Positions 6,472 to 9,696 of a stretch of 9,696 bases of DNA are shown one piece after another (within the stretch, counting starts at the first letter, position 1; each line of letters opens with the position of its first letter). The notes under the pieces are model-generated. The model had not been told where the DNA came from. It worked only from the letters and a program-made list of their open reading frames with translations, and made no database searches. The position numbers and the translations under genes were made by a program. This stretch comes from Pseudomonadota bacterium (GTDB lineage Bacteria > Pseudomonadota > Gammaproteobacteria > Burkholderiales > Thiobacillaceae): assembly GCA_021836225.1 (NCBI GenBank), contig JAKBJA010000167.1:1-9696 (forward strand), written 5' to 3'.

Positions 6472-6779
6472 AAAGATGGATTCCCCTGCTCGCCGCGTTG
6501 GCGATCGCCACCCCGATTCACGCCCAGCCCGTGATGCCGCCCGCTGCCGAGGCCAGCGCGATGAGCGAAGGCGTGGTGCGGAAGATCGACGCGGCGAACG
6601 CCAGGATCACCCTCAGGCATGGTCCCATCGCCAACCTCGACATGCCCGGCATGACCATGGTGTTCCGGGTGCAGCCGCCTGAGCTTCTGAACGCCGTCAA
6701 AGTGGGCGACAAGGTGAGATTCCATGCCGAGGATATCAACGGTGCCTTCACGGTGACGGCGATTCAGCCTGCGCACTAG
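6468..6779 (+). CDS. CusF-like periplasmic copper chaperone
   Basis: A 103-residue exported protein with a signal peptide cleaved near IHA-Q (residue 19). The mature part is a single CusF-type OB-fold domain: SEGVVRKID, RITLRHGPI, then DMPGMTMVFRV. By alignment with E. coli CusF, H51, M62 and M64 match its copper ligands His36, Met47 and Met49. Residue M59 stands where CusF has the capping Trp44, so this is a Met variant of the site. CusF hands Cu(I)/Ag(I) to the CusCBA pump in E. coli; here no pump is in the window, so it may deliver to, or buffer copper for, the oxidase or cupredoxin. The start overlaps the cupredoxin stop (ATGA at 6468-6471), which indicates translational coupling, and has an AGGGAG site at 6455-6460. 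Confidence 0.9.
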   Translation: MKRWIPLLAALAIATPIHAQPVMPPAAEASAMSEGVVRKIDAANARITLRHGPIANLDMPGMTMVFRVQPPELLNAVKVGDKVRFHAEDINGAFTVTAIQPAH

Positions 6780-6837
6780 TGGCTGCGGACAGGGGTGGGC
6801 CGACGGATGCTGTTCTTCCCCGTGCAATGCGCCCATT

Positions 6838-6867
6838 TTGAGACGCATCTGAATACAGGGTTATTTT
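6838..6867 (+). promoter_or_regulatory. Possible sigma-70 promoter for the Gly/Met-tailed protein gene
   Basis: TTGAGA (6838-6843, 5 of 6 to the -35 consensus), an 18-base spacer and TATTTT (6862-6867, 4 of 6 to the -10 consensus) lie in a locally AT-rich patch of the 165-base gap after the CusF-like gene. This would give a 5' leader of about 70 bases. No terminator hairpin was seen after 6779, so read-through from the copper cluster is also possible. Confidence 0.35.
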
Positions 6868-6944
6868 GTACTAGATTGAAACGGGAAGTTGTCGGACGCG
6901 CACGCGGTCGTGTGGTGCGGATTTTTTCTGTCGTACAGGAGACC

Positions 6945-7307
6945 ATGATGAAACACGTATCAATGTTGTCCCTTGCCCTGTGCATGGCACTGGGCGCCTC
7001 AGCGCAAGCAGCAGATCAGACCCAAACAAAACAGCAGGATCAGACGAGGGTCCAGACCCAGGAACAAGTTTATGGGTCAGAGCTGATGACGCAACAGGAA
7101 CGCAACGAATACCAGAACCGCATGCGCTCGGCGAAAACCCAGCAGGAACGCGAGCAGATACGCCTGGAACACCACAAGCAGATGCAGGAACGCGCCAAGG
7201 CGCAGGGCAAGACCCTGCCCGACATGCCGCCTGCCGGCATGGGGCCGGGCAGCCGGATGGGCCCTGGCGGGGGCGGAGGGATGGGTCCCGGTGGACGAGG
7301 CTATTGA
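6945..7307 (+). CDS. Secreted, charged small protein with Gly/Met-rich tail, function unknown
   Basis: A 120-residue exported protein. ATG codons at 6945 and 6948 are both possible; CAGGAGA (6936-6942) is close to both, and either leaves an intact signal peptide cleaved near SAQA-A. The mature region starts with a Gln/Thr-rich stretch (DQTQTKQQDQTRVQTQEQ). It continues with a highly charged helical segment (about residues 48-87: LMTQQERNEYQNRMRSAKTQ, then EREQIRLEHHKQMQERAKAQ) and ends in a low-complexity tail with three MGPG units. The helical segment resembles small periplasmic proteins common in beta- and gammaproteobacteria that have no established role. Its place next to the copper cluster suggests an envelope or metal-stress function, but nothing in the sequence proves it. 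It converges on the sensor-kinase gene with only 29 bases between the two stops and no clear terminator there. Confidence 0.78.
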   Translation: MMKHVSMLSLALCMALGASAQAADQTQTKQQDQTRVQTQEQVYGSELMTQQERNEYQNRMRSAKTQQEREQIRLEHHKQMQERAKAQGKTLPDMPPAGMGPGSRMGPGGGGGMGPGGRGY

Positions 7308-7336
7308 GGGACGTAATGTTTTTCCGGTGCAAGCGC

Positions 7337-8713
7337 TTAGGCCCGCCCGGACGCATAGCCGAAATGCAGCGTGGCGGCGAAGCCGTAACCGCCATCCGCG
7401 CGTGGCAGGCCGTCGCCGAGTTCCAGTCGGGCGTGCGACAGCGCCGCGACGCGGGCGGCGATGGAGAGTCCTAAGCCACAGCCCTCGCCTTCCGTTTCGC
7501 CGCGCACGAAGCGCGCAGTCAGCCGGGCGCGCAGTTCGGGGGGCACGCCGGGTCCGTTATCCGCCACGCTGAGCGTGCAGCCTGATCCCGTGCGGGCAAG
7601 GCGCACTTCAATGCGCGCACCGTCGCCGGAATAGCGCAGCGCATTGTCGACCAGGTTGCGCAACGCAATCTGCAGCCAGGCCGGCGTGACCGCAATCGTG
7701 CATCCCGGTGGGGCATCGACGCTCAGCGATTGTCCTTGCCGTTGCGCCTGAGGCAGCAAGTCGGCACAGACTTCAGCTATCAGCACAGCCGGATCGAGCG
7801 GCTGCGGTGCGATGTCCTCGCGGGCAGGGTCGACGCGCGCCAGGGTGAGCAGCTGCTCGACCAGGTGCGTCATGCGGTCGACGCCGGCGATCACCTGGGC
7901 CAATGCGTGCTGCCGGCTGTCGTCCGCCTGGGCACGCAGCGCCACCTGCGCCTGCACTTTCAGGGCCGCCAGCGGCGTGCGCAGTTCGTGCGCGGCATCC
8001 GCAGTGAAGCGGCGTTCGTTTTCGAAGGCTTCGGTGACGCGCCGGATCAGCGCGTTGAGTGCCGTGCGCAGCGGAACGATTTCGCTTGGCAACGGCGCTG
8101 CTTCGTCAAGTGGTGCCAGCGCCTGCGCATCGAGTGCGCCGACCTGCTGCGCCACCGCGTCCACCGGCCGCAGTGCGCGGCTGATAACCCACCATACCGC
8201 AAGTGCCATCAGCGGCAGCGCCAGCATTGCCGGCAACAGCAGCGACAGCCCGATCTCGCGCGCCAGGCGTTCACGCGCGGCATGGGCTTGTCCGACCACC
8301 ACGCGGTATTCCGCGTCATCGTCCTGCACCGCATAAAAGCGCCAGCGTTCCCCTTGATGCGGCTGTTCGCTGAAGCCTGCCATCATGGGCGTCTCGAATC
8401 CGACGTGGCCGGGAGACGTCACCAGGCGCTGCGCCAAGCCGTCCTCGGTATGCCAGATTTCAAATGCGATCGGTACCGGGTAGCGCCGGGCGTGATCGTG
8501 CAGTTCCTTCACAAAATGCTCGACCTCGCCGCCGGCCACTATCGCCAGCAGGGTCTCGCCCACCTGCGTCAGCTGGTTGTCGAGCAGTTCGTCTGCTTCG
8601 TGGTGGGCGCGCTGATAGACCACCAGAACGGACAGCAGCCAGATCGCCGCCACGGTGCTGGTCAGTAGCCACACCAGCCGGCGGCGCAGCGAGTAGGACG
8701 GGCTTGGGATCAT
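7337..8713 (-). CDS. QseC-like two-component sensor histidine kinase
   Basis: A 458-residue inner-membrane sensor kinase. Visible in order are transmembrane segment 1 (about residues 13-33), a periplasmic sensing region of about 130 residues resembling the 2CSK_N domain of QseC/TctE kinases, and transmembrane segment 2 (about 163-185). These are followed by a HAMP-like linker, the phospho-acceptor helix FTADAAHELRTPLAALKVQA with His242, and the ATPase domain with an N-box (LRNLVDNALRYSGDG) and glycine boxes (VADNGPGVP, GLGLSI). All catalytic motifs are intact. Its start overlaps the regulator stop (ATGA, 8710-8713), so the pair is translationally coupled. The periplasmic region has several His residues (YQRAHHEADE, HFVKELHDHARRY), but no recognised copper-binding motif, so the signal is unknown. 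Confidence 0.93.
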   Translation of the reverse strand: MIPSPSYSLRRRLVWLLTSTVAAIWLLSVLVVYQRAHHEADELLDNQLTQVGETLLAIVAGGEVEHFVKELHDHARRYPVPIAFEIWHTEDGLAQRLVTSPGHVGFETPMMAGFSEQPHQGERWRFYAVQDDDAEYRVVVGQAHAARERLAREIGLSLLLPAMLALPLMALAVWWVISRALRPVDAVAQQVGALDAQALAPLDEAAPLPSEIVPLRTALNALIRRVTEAFENERRFTADAAHELRTPLAALKVQAQVALRAQADDSRQHALAQVIAGVDRMTHLVEQLLTLARVDPAREDIAPQPLDPAVLIAEVCADLLPQAQRQGQSLSVDAPPGCTIAVTPAWLQIALRNLVDNALRYSGDGARIEVRLARTGSGCTLSVADNGPGVPPELRARLTARFVRGETEGEGCGLGLSIAARVAALSHARLELGDGLPRADGGYGFAATLHFGYASGRA

Positions 8714-9375
8714 GGGTGGGCCGCCGAGGCCATGTAGCCGACGCCGCGCACGGTGCGGATCAACTCACCTCCGAGCTTGCGGCGCAGGTGATGGATGTGG
8801 ACTTCGAGCGCGTTGCTGTCGACCGCGTCGTTCCAGGTGTAGAGCTGCTCTTCCAGTGCGCGCCGTGTCAGCACCCGCTCGGCGTTTTCCAGCAGCAGAT
8901 GCAGCAGGTCGAACTCGCGCGGCGTCAGTTCGACGGTCTCGCCGGCTCGCGTTACCGTGCGCGCCGCCGGATTGAGTTCGATCTCGCCCAGCGTCAGCAC
9001 CGGTTCGGGCCGGCCGTGGGCACGGCGAACCAGGGCGCGCAGGCGGGCGGCGATCTCGTCGAGATCGAAGGGTTTCAGCACGTAGTCGTCGGCGCCCAGA
9101 TCGAGGCCGCGCACCTTGTCTTCCAGCTGGTCGCGCGCGGTGAGGATCAGCACCGGCGTCGCGTCGCGGCGCCCGCGCATCCATTGCAGCACCGACAGCC
9201 CGTCGCGTTTCGGCAGCCCCAGGTCGAGTACCACCGCGGCAAAGGTTTCGGTGGACAAGGCTGCCACCGCGGCTTCGCCGTCGCGCAGCCAGTCGACCGC
9301 GTAGCCCGCCTGCGTCAGCCCGGCCTTGAGGCCGTCTCCCAGCAGGCGGTCATCTTCAACCAGCAGGATGCGCAT
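8710..9375 (-). CDS. OmpR-family response regulator, QseB/TctD-like
   Basis: A 221-residue transcription factor partnered with the following sensor kinase. The receiver domain shows acidic residues E7, D8 and D9, the phospho-acceptor D51 (VVLDLGLPKRDG), T79 and K101 (LKPFDL). The C-terminal winged-helix DNA-binding domain (about residues 125-218) includes LTPREFDLLHLLLENAERVL, a recognition region around VDSNALEVHIHHLRRKLG, and the terminal hairpin IRTVRGVGYM. The sequence is closest in feel to the QseB/PmrA/TctD branch, not to CusR/CopR, though this cannot be settled by eye. The gene starts only 12 bases after the stop of the diheme cytochrome gene, so it is very likely in that operon. The ribosome-binding site is weak (GAAACGA). 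Confidence 0.93.
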   Translation of the reverse strand: MRILLVEDDRLLGDGLKAGLTQAGYAVDWLRDGEAAVAALSTETFAAVVLDLGLPKRDGLSVLQWMRGRRDATPVLILTARDQLEDKVRGLDLGADDYVLKPFDLDEIAARLRALVRRAHGRPEPVLTLGEIELNPAARTVTRAGETVELTPREFDLLHLLLENAERVLTRRALEEQLYTWNDAVDSNALEVHIHHLRRKLGGELIRTVRGVGYMASAAHP

Positions 9376-9387
9376 CGCGTCGTTTCA

Positions 9388-9696
9388 TTATTTAGGAATC
9401 CTGACCGTGTCTTCATCGAACACGCCTTTTTCCGCCTGCCGGTGGCATGCAGCGCAGTTGGCGGCGGAGCCCACCGACTTGCGCGTCCAGCTGGTGCGCG
9501 GCACCTCGTCGTGCTTCTTCACGAACCAGGTGGTTTCGGTGATGCGCAACGGCGTTGCCTTTGGGTCCATGCGCTGCATCACCTTGTCGCCCATCCGGCT
9601 GCGGCCGCTGTCGGCGGCGTTGGCTTCGAGAAAGCGCAGGATATCAGCCTGGGTTGCCGGATCAAGGCTGGCGTTTTCGCCGAAGTGCTGCTCGAG
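9388..9696 (-). CDS. Diheme cytochrome c (DHC family), C-terminal part; 5' end beyond window
   Basis: The reading frame is open from the window edge (9696) down to a TAA at 9388-9390, giving 102 residues of the C-terminus. It contains one heme c motif, CAACH (within SAANCAACHRQAEKG), and a pattern typical of the DHC family: an N-terminal region like LEQHFGENASLDPATQADIL, the stretch TPLRITETTWFVKKHDEVP, and the ending VRIPK. A second CxxCH is expected upstream, outside the window. DHC of Rhodobacter sphaeroides is an electron donor to the oxygen-binding cytochrome SHP, and dhc genes often lie beside an SHP (DUF1924) gene and a b-type cytochrome; those neighbours cannot be checked here. The protein would be periplasmic or membrane-associated. 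Confidence 0.85.
   Translation of the reverse strand, partial: LEQHFGENASLDPATQADILRFLEANAADSGRSRMGDKVMQRMDPKATPLRITETTWFVKKHDEVPRTSWTRKSVGSAANCAACHRQAEKGVFDEDTVRIPK

Noticed and set aside
7308..7336. Bidirectional terminator between the convergent genes
   Set aside because: The 29-base gap holds a short T run (TTTTT) but no stem on either strand.
7730..8668. 312-residue plus-strand frame across the sensor kinase gene
   Set aside because: Antisense to an intact kinase with all catalytic boxes; translation has no recognisable motif.

Overview
The window is GC-rich and densely coded. It looks like chromosome from a betaproteobacterium: the SecA C-terminus, the diheme cytochrome c fragment and the small copper-cluster proteins are all of types common there. 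The genus cannot be named from the sequence alone.

Layout: (1) Bases 1-1452 hold the C-terminal half of secA, followed by a 75-residue conserved-type protein of unknown function (1462-1689). (2) Bases 1688-1888 are non-coding and form a structured inverted-repeat element: near-identical 17-bp ends enclose two hairpins placed symmetrically about the element's centre. (3) At 1903-2349 is a small cysteine-rich protein of unknown function, closed by a good intrinsic terminator (2377-2417). (4) Bases 2433-6779 form a co-directional, tightly spaced copper-handling cluster: a secreted Cys/His-rich protein (CzcI/DUF2946-like), a small secreted protein with a His-rich tail, a CusC/TolC-type outer-membrane lipoprotein, a Tat-exported two-domain multicopper oxidase, a CopI-like cupredoxin and a CusF-like copper chaperone. 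(5) At 6945-7307 is a secreted, charged protein with a Gly/Met-rich tail, which has its own possible promoter. (6) On the minus strand, converging on it, is a QseBC-like two-component system (regulator 8710-9375, sensor kinase 7337-8713). It lies directly downstream of a diheme cytochrome c gene (DHC family, 9388-9696) that runs off the window.

How it works together (inference): every recognisable product of the copper cluster is predicted to act in the periplasm or outer membrane. The oxidase would convert Cu(I) to the less toxic Cu(II), the cupredoxin and CusF-like protein would bind periplasmic copper, and the lipoprotein would be an outer-membrane exit. No inner-membrane RND pump, membrane-fusion protein or P-type ATPase is in the window, and no dedicated copper regulator is evident. 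The two-component system may serve the cytochrome operon it belongs to rather than the copper genes.

No tRNA, rRNA, CRISPR array, transposase or phage gene was seen.
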